A DNA stretch of 64,000 nt from Chloroflexi bacterium CFX4 (lineage in GTDB: Bacteria > Chloroflexota > Anaerolineae > Aggregatilineales > UBA2796). Position 1 is the stretch's first letter. Each line of letters starts with the position of its first letter. The stretch lies in assembly GCA_021404685.1 (NCBI GenBank), contig QWHC01000012.1, positions 62,001 to 126,000 on the forward strand, given 5' to 3'. Positions 52,607 through 61,383 of the stretch are shown here, piece by piece. The position numbers were made by a program, and so were the translations under genes. Below the pieces are notes generated by a model. That model made no database searches and was not told where the DNA came from. It worked only from the letters and a program-made list of their open reading frames with translations.

Positions 52607-53773
52607 ATGCGATTCTTAACCGTTGTTGGTCTGATTTCCGGCACCTCTGTTGATGGCATTGACGTAGCGCTCACACGCATCAGCGGCGCACCACCTGCCC
52701 TGAACCTTGAACTAATAAAGCACCTGACCGTACCTTATCATCCCGCCTTGCGCGCCGAGATTTTCGCCTGCTTCCGCCCAGAGTCCAGCAGTGTAGACCG
52801 CCTTTGCCGCCTCAATGTTGATCTAGGTGAGGCGTATGCCGCTGCCATTTTGCAAGTAATCAGCGCCGCGGGCTACACGCCCGATCAAGTAGACCTGATC
52901 GGCTCTCACGGGCAGACGCTCTGGTATGATCCGCCCCAAGCAGGCAAGCGCGGCGCTTATCTCGCCTTTGGCGACCCCTCTACCATTGCGGAACGGACAG
53001 GCATTACAACGGTTGGCAATCTGCGTGCGCGTGACCTTGCCGCCGGCGGACGCGGCGCACCGTTGGTCAGCTATATGGATTGGCTGCTCTTTCGGCATCC
53101 AACGCAGTGGCGCGCCATCCAGAACATCGGCGGCATTGGCAATGTTACTGCGCTGCCACCACTGAGCGACACTGAATGCCCACCGCTCACCTTTGACACC
53201 GGACCCGGCAACATGATCATGGATTACTGCGCCGAGCGTGCCACCAACGGCGCACAGGCATATGATACGGATGGGCAGATTGCGGCACGCGGCAAGGTGC
53301 ATAGCGAGTTGCTCTTTGGGCTGCTGGCACACCCCTACCTGCACCAAGCACCGCCCAAAGCTACCGGGCGCGAGTTGTTCGGTGTGCAGTTTGGCGCAGA
53401 ACTGTGGGCGCGTGGCGAGGCACTCAGCCTCTCCCCTGAGGATATTTTGGCGACGGCAACCGCCTTCACCGCGCAATCCATCGTGCAGGCATACCGCGAC
53501 TGGCTGCCACAAGCGCCCGCTGAAATTTATGTGGCAGGCGGCGGCGCCAAAAATCCGACGCTGCTCACCATGCTGCAAGCTGCCCTTGGCAATGCCCGTG
53601 TGCAGCCGCATGAGGCGCTTGGCGTGCCAAGCCTTGCCAAAGAGTCTATGCTCTTTGCACTGCTTGCCTACGAAGCCTGGCATGGGCGCAGCGGCGTTTT
53701 GCCCGCCCTCACTGGCGCCAGCCATCCTGTGCCGCTTGGCGAGATTGTGCCGGGTCGCTTCTGGCACACCTGA
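52607..53773 (+). CDS. anmK: Anhydro-N-acetylmuramic acid kinase
   Basis: Peptidoglycan-recycling kinase that opens and phosphorylates 1,6-anhydro-MurNAc to give MurNAc-6-phosphate (388 aa). It has GLISGTSVDGIDVAL at the N terminus, DLIGSHGQTLWYDP (catalytic Asp region), QNIGGIGNVTALPP, FDTGPGNMIMDYCAE and VAGGGAKNPTLLTML, all diagnostic. It is divergent from the PBP gene, and DinB-family and oxidoreductase genes follow. MurNAc-6-P etherase (MurQ) is not in the window. Confidence 0.94.
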   Translation: MRFLTVVGLISGTSVDGIDVALTRISGAPPALNLELIKHLTVPYHPALRAEIFACFRPESSSVDRLCRLNVDLGEAYAAAILQVISAAGYTPDQVDLIGSHGQTLWYDPPQAGKRGAYLAFGDPSTIAERTGITTVGNLRARDLAAGGRGAPLVSYMDWLLFRHPTQWRAIQNIGGIGNVTALPPLSDTECPPLTFDTGPGNMIMDYCAERATNGAQAYDTDGQIAARGKVHSELLFGLLAHPYLHQAPPKATGRELFGVQFGAELWARGEALSLSPEDILATATAFTAQSIVQAYRDWLPQAPAEIYVAGGGAKNPTLLTMLQAALGNARVQPHEALGVPSLAKESMLFALLAYEAWHGRSGVLPALTGASHPVPLGEIVPGRFWHT

Positions 53774-53792
53774 TTGAGAGGAATTTTCAAGC

Positions 53793-54284
53793 ATGATTCA
53801 TCCGCAAATGGCGATCCAAATGTTCGCCTACACGGTGCAGCTTATCAATAAGCAGTGTGAAGGCATGTCCGACGCAGACAGCCTGCAAACACCGCCCTTT
53901 CAGGGTAACTGCATCAACTGGATTTTAGGGCATATGGTTTCCTCACGTTCGCAAATGCTGCTGATGCTCCGCGAACAGCCCGTCTGGGACGACGCCACGC
54001 GCCAGCCTTATCGGAACGGCTCACCGAACATCACCGCCGAGATGGAAGGCGTGCTGCCTTTAGCAACCTTGCTGGAAGCCTTCAACGAAACCCAGCGACG
54101 TTTAGCGCACGGCTTGGGGGCAGTTACCTACGAAGATTTAAGCGAGCGCACCAAAACGCTCGGCGCAAACACAAACACAGTCGCCGGTTGGATTGCCTAC
54201 TTTCAATTCCACGAGGCACACCACGCAGGGCAAATCACCATGATCGCACCAATGGTTGGCAAAGCAGGAGTCTGGATCGCATGA
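53793..54284 (+). CDS. DinB-family protein
   Basis: Four-helix-bundle protein of 163 residues of the DinB/YfiT-like superfamily. Three His expected to bind a metal are in NWILGHMVSSR and FQFHEAHHAGQI. Some members are thiol-dependent transferases, but most are uncharacterised, so no reaction is given. Its stop overlaps the start of the next gene (ATGA, 54281-54284), and it starts 19 bp after anmK. Confidence 0.85.
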   Translation: MIHPQMAIQMFAYTVQLINKQCEGMSDADSLQTPPFQGNCINWILGHMVSSRSQMLLMLREQPVWDDATRQPYRNGSPNITAEMEGVLPLATLLEAFNETQRRLAHGLGAVTYEDLSERTKTLGANTNTVAGWIAYFQFHEAHHAGQITMIAPMVGKAGVWIA

Positions 54285-55267
54285 CAAACACACCCATTCG
54301 CTGGGGAATCCTTAGCACAGGCAGAATTGCCCGCGCCTTTGCGGCTGCCCTGAAGCTGCTGCCCGATGCTAAGCTGGTGGCGGTTGGTTCGCGCAGCCGC
54401 ACCAGCGCTGATGAGTTCGCCATCACTTACGATGTGCCACGCGCCTACGATAGCTATGAGGCACTCGCCGCTGATCCTGAGGTGGACATCGTCTACATCG
54501 GCACGCCGCACCCAATGCACGCCGAAAATACGCAGCTGTGCCTAGAGGCGGGCAAGCACGTGATCTGTGAGAAGCCCTTTGCCATGAACGCCGCCCAAAC
54601 TGAGGCGATGATCAGCTTGGCGCGTGCTAAGGGGCTGTTCCTGATGGAGGCGATGTGGACGCGCTTCATCCCGGCGGTTGCCCGCGCCAAGCAAATGATC
54701 GATCAAGGCGTGTTGGGCAAAGTCTGGATGATGTCTGGCGCGTTTTGCTTTCGGGCGCCCTTCAACCCGAAAAGCCGCCTGTATGCGCCTGAACTGGGCG
54801 GCGGCTCACTGCTGGATGTCGGCGTCTATGTGCTGTCGTTTGCCTCGTGGCTGTTTGGGCAGCCCAAGAGCATTCAAAGCTCTGCCCACATTGGCAGCAC
54901 GGGCGTAGATGAGCGCGCCGTGATGCAGCTTATCTATGAAGGCGGCGAACTGGCGGCGCTCATGTCTGCGGTCAGCCTGAAAGCACCGATTGAGGTGCTT
55001 TTAGCCGGCACAGAGGGTTACTTGAAGATTCACGAGCCATTCTACAAAGCCCAGCAATTCACCCTCACGCCTGTGGAAGGCGAGGCGGAACTCTACACGC
55101 TGCCCTATGAGGGCAACGGCTATCAGTTCGAGGCGATAGAGGCAATGCGCTGCCTGCGGGCGGGCTTGTTGGAGAGTCCAACCATGCCGCTTGAGGAAAC
55201 GCTCAGCATTATGCGGACGATGGACACCATTCGCGGGCAGTGGGGCTTGAAATATCCGAATGAATGA
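54281..55267 (+). CDS. Gfo/Idh/MocA-family oxidoreductase
   Basis: NAD(P)-dependent dehydrogenase of 328 residues. The Rossmann half has WGILSTGRIARAFAAALKLL and EVDIVYIGTPHPMH, with GKHVICEKPFAMN carrying the conserved EKP Lys. The C-terminal half (from about 125) has the substrate-binding beta-sheet with GGSLLDVGVYVLSFASWLFG. The start at 54281 gives a 4-bp overlap with the DinB gene. A longer in-frame start lies inside that gene. The substrate is probably a sugar or polyol, not determined. It overlaps murB by 8 bp. Confidence 0.88.
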   Translation: MTNTPIRWGILSTGRIARAFAAALKLLPDAKLVAVGSRSRTSADEFAITYDVPRAYDSYEALAADPEVDIVYIGTPHPMHAENTQLCLEAGKHVICEKPFAMNAAQTEAMISLARAKGLFLMEAMWTRFIPAVARAKQMIDQGVLGKVWMMSGAFCFRAPFNPKSRLYAPELGGGSLLDVGVYVLSFASWLFGQPKSIQSSAHIGSTGVDERAVMQLIYEGGELAALMSAVSLKAPIEVLLAGTEGYLKIHEPFYKAQQFTLTPVEGEAELYTLPYEGNGYQFEAIEAMRCLRAGLLESPTMPLEETLSIMRTMDTIRGQWGLKYPNE

Positions 55268-56168
55268 CTATGAGGCGGTGCTGCGTTCGCACTTGGGGGC
55301 GGCACTGCACCTAAACGCACCCATGGCGCGCTATACGGTGGCGCGCTTGGGTGGTGCTGCCGATGCGTTGGTCATCGCCGATTCGGTGGCGCTGCTGGAG
55401 CAGGCGGCGCGTTTGACATGGGCGCAGGGCTGGCAGGTGCGGATCATTGGCGGCGGCGCAAACGTGCTGGTGGCGGATGGCGGCGTGCGCGGCGTGGTCA
55501 TCATCAATCGGGCTGAGGGCGTCACCTACGGCGCTGAGGGCGTGCTGATCGCGGAAAGCGGCGCATCGCTGATCGGCTTGGCGCGGGCTGCCATCGAGCG
55601 CGGTTGGGCAGGCTTGACGTGGGCAATCGGCATTCCGGGGACGCTGGGTGGCGCTGTCGTGAACAATGCCGGTGCCTATGGCGGCGAAATCGGGCAATTC
55701 TTGCTGTGGGCAGAAATTGCCGAGCCAGATCAGCCAACGCGCCGCTGGGAACGCGCCGAACTTGCCTACGCCTACCGCGAGTCGGCATTGAAGCGGCGCA
55801 GCACGCCTTATGCCGTGCTTTCGGCAGCGCTGCAACTGGCGCCCAACAGCGATCCTGCTGCGTTGCGCGCCGAAGCAGAGGTACATAGCGCGCATCGGCG
55901 GCGCACACAGCCCAACGGCGCAAGTTTGGGCAGCATGTTCAAAAATCCGCCGAACGACTATGCCGGGCGGCTGATTGAAGCGGCGGGCTTGAAAGGCACA
56001 CAGATCGGCGGCGTGCAAATTTCGCCGCAGCACGCCAATTGGTTCATTAACACGGGCAGCGGCACCGCCGCCGACTATCTGGCGCTGATCCGCTTGGCGC
56101 AAGGGCGCGTTGCTGAACAGTTCGGCATCCACCTTGCGCTGGAAGTCGAGCTAATCGGCGAGTTCTAG
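55260..56168 (+). CDS. murB: UDP-N-acetylenolpyruvoylglucosamine reductase
   Basis: FAD enzyme that reduces enolpyruvyl-UDP-GlcNAc to UDP-MurNAc with NADPH (302 aa). It has FAD-binding VRIIGGGANVLVADGGVRGV and WAIGIPGTLGGAVVNNAGAYG. YAYRESALKRR and GASLGSMFKNP (catalytic Ser) mark it as MurB. EVELIGEF closes the C terminus. It overlaps the upstream oxidoreductase gene by 8 bp. Upstream sites are weak, so translation is likely coupled. Confidence 0.94.
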   Translation: MNDYEAVLRSHLGAALHLNAPMARYTVARLGGAADALVIADSVALLEQAARLTWAQGWQVRIIGGGANVLVADGGVRGVVIINRAEGVTYGAEGVLIAESGASLIGLARAAIERGWAGLTWAIGIPGTLGGAVVNNAGAYGGEIGQFLLWAEIAEPDQPTRRWERAELAYAYRESALKRRSTPYAVLSAALQLAPNSDPAALRAEAEVHSAHRRRTQPNGASLGSMFKNPPNDYAGRLIEAAGLKGTQIGGVQISPQHANWFINTGSGTAADYLALIRLAQGRVAEQFGIHLALEVELIGEF

Positions 56169-56188
56169 GCGCAGCGCACAGAGGTGCG

Positions 56189-56194
56189 TATAAT
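56189..56194 (+). promoter_or_regulatory. Possible -10 of the FAD/Fe-S fusion gene
   Basis: TATAAT 45 bp before the ATG at 56239, in the gap after murB. The -35 region (CTAGGC-like) is a poor match. Confidence 0.4.
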
Positions 56195-56238
56195 CTGCCC
56201 TTAAAAGGTGTGCCTCTAGAAACGAGGATTTTTGGCAG

Positions 56239-57678
56239 ATGTGGAAGCACTACTACACGGTCACCAGCGTCGCTGAGGCGCTGCACCTGCTGGCAGAGCA
56301 TGGCGCCAAAGCGCGCCTTGTAGCAGGCGGCACCGATATTTTGATCGAACTCGAACGGAAATTGCGTCCCGATGTAGAGACGCTCATTGATATTTCGCGC
56401 CTACCGAACCTTGATACCATTCAACGGCACGGCGATGACATTCGGCTAGGCGCGTTGGTCACACATAATCAGGTGGTCGCCAGCGATCTGATCGTGGAGT
56501 CAGCGCTGCCGCTGGCACAGGCGGCGTGGGAAGTTGGCGCGCCGCAGATTCGCAACCGCGCCACACTTGCGGGCAATCTGATCACCGCCAGCCCTGCCAA
56601 CGATACAATCACGCCGTTATGGGCGCTGGGCGCTTCCGTGACGCTTGCTTCCTTGCAAGGTGAGCGGACTGTCCCGCTGACGCACTTCTATACAGGCGTG
56701 CGCCGCACCGTCATGCGCCCTGACGAAATGCTGACCGCTATTCATTTCCCCGCCATGAGCGCCGATGAGCGCGGCATGTTCATCAAGCTAGGGCTGCGCC
56801 ACACACAGGCGATCTCAGTCGTGAATATTGCCGTTGTGCTGCGCTTTGAAGGCGAGACGGTGCACGCCGCACGGATCACCTTTGGCTGCGTCGCGCCGAC
56901 CATCATCAACGCGCCGCAGGCAGAGGCGTACCTTGTTGGTAAAACGCTCAGCGAGTCGGTCATCGCAGAGGCGGCGCGCTTGGCAGCACTTGCCACTACA
57001 CCGATCAGCGATGTGCGTAGCAGCGCTGAATATCGCCTTGCGATGGCAGCCACCTTAGTGAAGCGTGCCTTGCGCGCCCTGCAAAGTGGCGAGGAGCGCG
57101 GCACATATCCAAGCCTGCCTGCCATGCTGTGGGGCAACCTGAACGGGCGTGCTGCGCCGCCGCTGCCGCACTTAACACAGCATGACGATCAGCCTATTGA
57201 GACGATCATTAACGGCAAGCCCTACACGCTCCGCGGCGGCAACCACAAAACGCTGCTGCGCCTGCTGCGCGAAGATGCAGGCTTGATCGGTACGAAGGAA
57301 GGCTGTGCCGAAGGCGAGTGCGGCGCTTGTACGGTCTTTTTGGATGGCGCGGCAGTCATGGCGTGCATGGTGGCGGCGCCACGCGCTCACGGTGCGGAGA
57401 TTGTGACGGTGGAAGGCTTGGCGGCAAGCCCTGATCACCTGCACCCGATCCAGCAGGCGTTTGTGGAAACAGGCGCGGTGCAGTGTGGCTATTGCACGCC
57501 CGGCTTCTTGATGAGCGGCGCTAAGCTGCTTGAGGAACATCCCATGCCAACTGATGAGCAGATCGCGGGCAGCATTGCCGGCAATTTGTGCCGCTGCACG
57601 GGCTACTACAACATCTTGGCAGCGTTCAAGCGCGCCGCGCAGCTTCAGGCAGCACGCCAAAGCGCATCCGCCGATTAG
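56239..57678 (+). CDS. CoxM-CoxS fusion: FAD subunit joined to a 2x[2Fe-2S] subunit
   Basis: Fusion of two subunits of molybdenum hydroxylases (xanthine/CO dehydrogenase family), 479 residues. The N-terminal part, about 1-290, is the FAD domain: VAGGTDILIELERK, and RNRATLAGNLITASPANDT binding flavin. The C-terminal part, from about 325, is the Fe-S domain, with Cys356, 361, 364 and 376 for the plant-type cluster and Cys416, 419, 451 and 453 for the second. Electrons would pass from a molybdopterin subunit through Fe-S to FAD. No large (CoxL) subunit is nearby. The order FAD then Fe-S is the reverse of XdhA. It abuts the convergent holA gene. Confidence 0.85.
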   Translation: MWKHYYTVTSVAEALHLLAEHGAKARLVAGGTDILIELERKLRPDVETLIDISRLPNLDTIQRHGDDIRLGALVTHNQVVASDLIVESALPLAQAAWEVGAPQIRNRATLAGNLITASPANDTITPLWALGASVTLASLQGERTVPLTHFYTGVRRTVMRPDEMLTAIHFPAMSADERGMFIKLGLRHTQAISVVNIAVVLRFEGETVHAARITFGCVAPTIINAPQAEAYLVGKTLSESVIAEAARLAALATTPISDVRSSAEYRLAMAATLVKRALRALQSGEERGTYPSLPAMLWGNLNGRAAPPLPHLTQHDDQPIETIINGKPYTLRGGNHKTLLRLLREDAGLIGTKEGCAEGECGACTVFLDGAAVMACMVAAPRAHGAEIVTVEGLAASPDHLHPIQQAFVETGAVQCGYCTPGFLMSGAKLLEEHPMPTDEQIAGSIAGNLCRCTGYYNILAAFKRAAQLQAARQSASAD

Positions 57679-58779
57679 CTAAGCGCGAATTGCCAAGCTA
57701 GCAGCTAGCAGATCAAGCGCCAGCACATCGGTAATTCTGCCCGTCTTGATGCTATAATCCACATCGAGCAGGTGGCGGTAAATGCGCTCCAGCTCTGCCA
57801 GCGGAAAGCGCCGCGCCTGCTCACGCAGCTTCTTCAGCACAAAGTCGGGCGTGCTTTTGAAGTCCTCTACGCCGCGAAGAGTCGCCTCAAGGCGCGGATC
57901 GTCCACCGCTTCGCGCACCTGAATCAGCAGACGGAATTGGCGGTTAATCATGGCGAGGATGCCCAGTGGCGATTCGCCAAAACGCTCAATGCTGCGGTGC
58001 ATCAGGGTAAGGGCAGTTTTGGCATCGCCTTTGCCCAGTGCGTCGGTGATGTCAAAGATGCTCGCCTCAGGCAGGTATTGCGTCAGTGCGGCGATGTCCC
58101 GCTCCGTAATCGGGCGCGACGTGCCGACATAAGCAGCAAGTTTGGCGCATTCGTTATCCAGCGCATATAAATCTTGCCCAACTTGCTGAGCAAGAATCGC
58201 CACGGCGCGGCGTTCAACGGTGCTGCCGTAATGCTCTACGCGCTTGGTGATCCAATCTGCCAGCCATGCGCTGTCCCACTTTGGGCGGTCAGGGCGCGAA
58301 TATTTGTCGTGCTTCACCGTAAAGGCTTTCACCAGCCCACGCGAGTCGGCTTTCTCGGCAAACTTCAGGATCGGGTGTGTGGCGCGCAAAACACTCGGCT
58401 CCGCAAAGACCAAGCGCGCCGATTCGGGCAGGCTGGGCAGTGCCTCTTGCAGCACCTTCAGCGCGCCGCCCGTCGGCTTATCCTCGCCTTCGTCGTCAGG
58501 TTCGGCGGCAGCCTTGCCCTTGCCGCGCTTTGCCTTTGGCGCAAGGTGCGTCAACATGCCTTCCACAATCACAAGGCGGCGGTCGGCAAGGAAAGGCATC
58601 ATCTGCGCGGTGCTGATCACCTCTGCCACGCTTGCCGTTGTGCCATCAAAGGTGCTGATGTTCAGATCGCCCATGCCGTCTGCCTCCGCCATGCGCGCAC
58701 GCATGGTACGCAGTTCGGCGCGCAGCTCAAACTGATTTTCGCCGTGAAAAATGTAGAAGATAGGCGTCTTTTTGCTCAT
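57679..58779 (-). CDS. holA: DNA polymerase III delta subunit
   Basis: Clamp-loader delta subunit that opens the beta clamp, 366 residues. The N-terminal AAA-like fold begins IFYIFHGENQFELRAELRTM. RLVIVEGML and an acidic Lys-rich insertion (KAKRGKGKAAAEPDDEGEDK) follow, then ALDNECAKLAAYVG and the helical C-terminal collar (FGESPLGILAMINRQFRLLI). The acidic-basic insertion is a modest addition to the usual 340 residues. It is 7 bp after the DUF6391-like gene and probably co-transcribed. Confidence 0.88.
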   Translation of the reverse strand: MSKKTPIFYIFHGENQFELRAELRTMRARMAEADGMGDLNISTFDGTTASVAEVISTAQMMPFLADRRLVIVEGMLTHLAPKAKRGKGKAAAEPDDEGEDKPTGGALKVLQEALPSLPESARLVFAEPSVLRATHPILKFAEKADSRGLVKAFTVKHDKYSRPDRPKWDSAWLADWITKRVEHYGSTVERRAVAILAQQVGQDLYALDNECAKLAAYVGTSRPITERDIAALTQYLPEASIFDITDALGKGDAKTALTLMHRSIERFGESPLGILAMINRQFRLLIQVREAVDDPRLEATLRGVEDFKSTPDFVLKKLREQARRFPLAELERIYRHLLDVDYSIKTGRITDVLALDLLAASLAIRA

Positions 58780-58786
58780 GATCGGC

Positions 58787-59338
58787 TTAGGATGAGCGCG
58801 TCTGGATGCGATGCAGCGTGATTGTGCCGCCTTGAAGTCCGCGCCGTTCGCTGCGCGTGATGCTCAGGATTTGCAGATCGCCAACATCGCCAAGCGTGGT
58901 GAAATGCTCTTGCAACTGCAAGCCTAGCGGGCGCGAGAAGATGATCGCCGCAATAGAGAGCATGATCACGCTGGGCAGCCTGCCAATGTATTGCAGCGCG
59001 CCGCGCCGCACGCCAACGCTGCCCGCCAATGCTGCCAAGCCAACCAGTGTGCCGGTCGTCAGCAGGGAAGTGCCACAGTTCGGATGAATGGCAAGTTTGT
59101 GGTCGCCGCCGCGCATACGGCGCAGCGCTTCTTCGGCGGCAGCTTCCACCTGAGCGGTTGGCAAGTCGCCCATCAGCCAGAAGCCTTCGCCATCCGAGCG
59201 CCCTGCCACCGAAAGGTTTGCCACGCGCTCCGAAAGCATGTGGACGGTGGCATGTTCCAAGCCGTGATTGCGCCGCACGCGCCGTATGTAGGGTGCATCC
59301 AGCAGCGGCTGCGCTGCCTTTGCCAGTTCTTTAATCAT
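58787..59338 (-). CDS. DUF6391-like membrane protein
   Basis: Small protein of 183 residues. The N-terminal RRNHGLEHATVHMLSER looks like the motif of the DUF6391 family, and IHPNCGTSLLTTGTLVGLAAL follows. It has two hydrophobic segments, about 108-122 and 135-160 (VIMLSIAAIIFSRPLGLQL). No biochemical function is known to me. The family name is from memory of the motif, not a search. It heads a two-gene unit with holA. The conserved HxxxH-like pattern could bind metal, but that is guesswork. Confidence 0.6.
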   Translation of the reverse strand: MIKELAKAAQPLLDAPYIRRVRRNHGLEHATVHMLSERVANLSVAGRSDGEGFWLMGDLPTAQVEAAAEEALRRMRGGDHKLAIHPNCGTSLLTTGTLVGLAALAGSVGVRRGALQYIGRLPSVIMLSIAAIIFSRPLGLQLQEHFTTLGDVGDLQILSITRSERRGLQGGTITLHRIQTRSS

Positions 59339-59405
59339 AAGAGTATCTCATTCTTGCTCGAAAGCAGGTTATGTTACCTTCCATTTTAGCAGATAGCACA
59401 AAGGC

Positions 59406-59434
59406 TTGACAGGCGGTACATGGCGCTCTAAACT
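59406..59434 (+). promoter_or_regulatory. Promoter of the solute-binding protein gene
   Basis: TTGACA (59406-59411), 17 bp, TAAACT (59429-59434). Perfect -35, good -10 and ideal spacing. An AAGGAG ribosome site precedes the ATG at 59488. Confidence 0.75.
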
Positions 59435-59443
59435 CTCAGATGC

Positions 59444-59459
59444 AAATTATATATAATTT
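59444..59459. promoter_or_regulatory. 16-bp A/T palindrome in the leader
   Basis: AAATTATATATAATTT, perfectly symmetric, just after the predicted transcription start. Possible operator or melting site. It also contains a TATAAT. Confidence 0.35.
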
Positions 59460-59487
59460 TTGCCCGTTGCCATAAGGAGACTGCTCC

Positions 59488-61149
59488 ATGAACCGTTTGC
59501 TACAGCGCACTTTGCGCGCCCTGCTGCTGCTGACCGTGATCAGCGCGCTTGGACTGAGCGCCTTTGCCGCACCTGCTCAGGCACAGCGCCCGAACGTGAT
59601 CAGCATCGCCTTCACCCAAGAGCCTGATAGCCTGAACCCGATGTATACCACCCAATATTTTGCAGGCTTGGCACGCTCGCTCTATTTGAAAGGTGCTTGG
59701 GACTTTGACGATAACCTCAACCCTGTGCCTGTGCTGGCGACCGAGATTCCTTCTGCCGAGAACGGCGGCATCAGCGCCGATGGCAAGGTAATCACCATCC
59801 GCTTGCGGAATGATGCCAAATGGTCGGACGGCACACCGGTAACCAGCGATGATTTTGTGTTCACCGCTGAAATGTACGCTTCTGAGAAAAACAGCCCGCT
59901 TGGGCGCGGCGTGTTCAGCAGCAGCGTGGGTGCTGTCGTCACGGCGCCGGATGCCCAGACCGTGGTGGTCACCTTCCCAGAGCCTTATGCGCCTTGGGCA
60001 GCCAACCTGTTCGGCGCGGTGTTGCCCGCCCATGTGCTGCGCCCTGTCTTTGAGTCGGCAGGTACGCTGGATGGCGCGGATTGGAACACCAATCCAATCG
60101 TCGTGAACGGACCCTTCCTGCTCAAGGAATACGCACGCGGTCAGTTCCTGCTCTTTGAGCGTAATCCGAACTATGTGGGCGGCGTTGCCAAGCTGGAGCA
60201 GATTTTGATCACGATTGTGCCAGATGAGGCAGCACAAGTTGCCGCCATCAAGGCAGGCGCCTCTGATTTGGGCGTGTTCCTTGCGCCGGCTGATGCGCTT
60301 GACCTGCAAGCCAGCGCATCGGTCGAGATCGTGACCGTCACCTCTGGCTACAACGAAGGCTGGTTCTTCAACCTGCGCCAAGACGAGGCAGCCGGTCATC
60401 CCGCCCTGCAAGATGTGAATGTGCGCCGCGCTATCAGCCTTGCCATTGACCGCCAAGAACTGATTGAGGGCTTGCTGAACAACCTGCAAGGTGCAGCGGT
60501 CAGCTTTTGGGATGGCACGCCCTACCAAGACCCAACGCTCAGCGCGCCTGAGTACAATCCTGACCAGGCTGCCGCGCTCTTGGACGCTGCTGGCTGGGTG
60601 GTTGGCGCTGATGGCATTCGTGCCAAAGACGGCGTGCCGCTCAAGCTGCGCTATGCCACCAACATGCGCGGTCTGCGCCGTGATGCACAGCAGGTCATTG
60701 AGCAGCAGTTGCTCAAGGTCGGCATTGCCGTAGAACTGATTAACTACGATAATCGGCAATTCCTCGCCAGTTATGAGAGCGAAGGTCCGATTGCACGCGG
60801 TCAGTTTGACGTGGCGCAGTGGGCAATCAGCCCGCAGTTCCCGGATCCAAACACCAGCCGCTTCTTGATCAGCGAGATCGGCACAGCCGAAAATAACTAC
60901 GTCGGTGCGAATTGGTCGCACGTGCGCGATGCTGAACTCGACGCATTGTTCATCCAGCAGCGCACCACTGTAGATTACGCTGATCGCGTGGCGATTTTCC
61001 ACCAGATCAGCCGCATTGTGACTGAGAATGTGTATTGGATGCCCTTGTGGCAAGACAAAGACATTTGGTCAATCAGCACGCGCCTCAGTGGCGTGAAGAT
61101 CAGCGGCGGCACCGCCTTCTGGAATGTGCTAGAGTGGGAAGCTAAATAA
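59488..61149 (+). CDS. Peptide-type ABC solute-binding protein (family 5)
   Basis: Exported binding protein of 553 residues (SBP_bac_5; binds peptides, nickel or other solutes). A signal peptide of about 32 residues (LLLLTVISALGLSAFAAPAQ) has no lipobox. Mature sequence begins NVISIAFTQEPDSLNP, then SADGKVITIRLRNDAKWSDG, PYAPWAANLFGAVLPAHV and ERNPNYVGGVAKLEQI, typical of the family. No permease or ATPase genes follow. A strong terminator lies just downstream, so it is an orphan unless it works with a transporter elsewhere. It has a good promoter. Confidence 0.9.
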   Translation: MNRLLQRTLRALLLLTVISALGLSAFAAPAQAQRPNVISIAFTQEPDSLNPMYTTQYFAGLARSLYLKGAWDFDDNLNPVPVLATEIPSAENGGISADGKVITIRLRNDAKWSDGTPVTSDDFVFTAEMYASEKNSPLGRGVFSSSVGAVVTAPDAQTVVVTFPEPYAPWAANLFGAVLPAHVLRPVFESAGTLDGADWNTNPIVVNGPFLLKEYARGQFLLFERNPNYVGGVAKLEQILITIVPDEAAQVAAIKAGASDLGVFLAPADALDLQASASVEIVTVTSGYNEGWFFNLRQDEAAGHPALQDVNVRRAISLAIDRQELIEGLLNNLQGAAVSFWDGTPYQDPTLSAPEYNPDQAAALLDAAGWVVGADGIRAKDGVPLKLRYATNMRGLRRDAQQVIEQQLLKVGIAVELINYDNRQFLASYESEGPIARGQFDVAQWAISPQFPDPNTSRFLISEIGTAENNYVGANWSHVRDAELDALFIQQRTTVDYADRVAIFHQISRIVTENVYWMPLWQDKDIWSISTRLSGVKISGGTAFWNVLEWEAK

Positions 61150-61161
61150 CGATTCACAGCG

Positions 61162-61191
61162 AGAGGCAGGCGCAAGTCTGCCTCTTTTTTT
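61162..61191 (+). terminator. Intrinsic terminator after the solute-binding protein
   Basis: AGAGGCAG, 8-nt loop, CTGCCTCT followed by a run of T: a classic Rho-independent terminator, starting 13 bp after the stop codon. The gap to the kinase gene (61192-61375) then holds no supported gene, only a possible short leader frame. Confidence 0.85.
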
Positions 61192-61329
61192 CATACCATT
61201 TTCAAAGCGCTCAAAACGCCAACTTCCACGCTACTATAAGCGATAGTCCCCGTTGTTGTGAGATTTTTGAGAGAACTTCTCGCCGCTGCCGAATCGTATT
61301 GAGTAGAGAGAGGTTCGGAAGCTGCCTAC

Positions 61330-61383
61330 ATGGAACTGTCGCACCTTTGGGATGCGCTGTGCGAGGAGTTTTGCAATGACTGA
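61330..61383 (+). CDS. Possible 17-codon leader frame overlapping the kinase start
   Basis: ATG at 61330 with GGAAG about 10 bases upstream encodes MELSHLWDALCEEFCND and stops at TGA 61381-61383, overlapping the kinase ATG (61376) by 8 bp. Geometry would allow translational coupling. Length is short enough to be chance. Confidence 0.2.
   Translation: MELSHLWDALCEEFCND

Noticed and set aside
52823..53794. 323-codon frame antisense to anmK
   Set aside because: AnmK motifs on the other strand are decisive. The antisense product is Cys/His-rich noise.
59500..61053. 517-codon open frame antisense to the solute-binding protein gene
   Set aside because: It mirrors a clear gene in GC-rich DNA, has no family motifs, and its composition (many His, Cys, Arg) is typical of a shadow frame.
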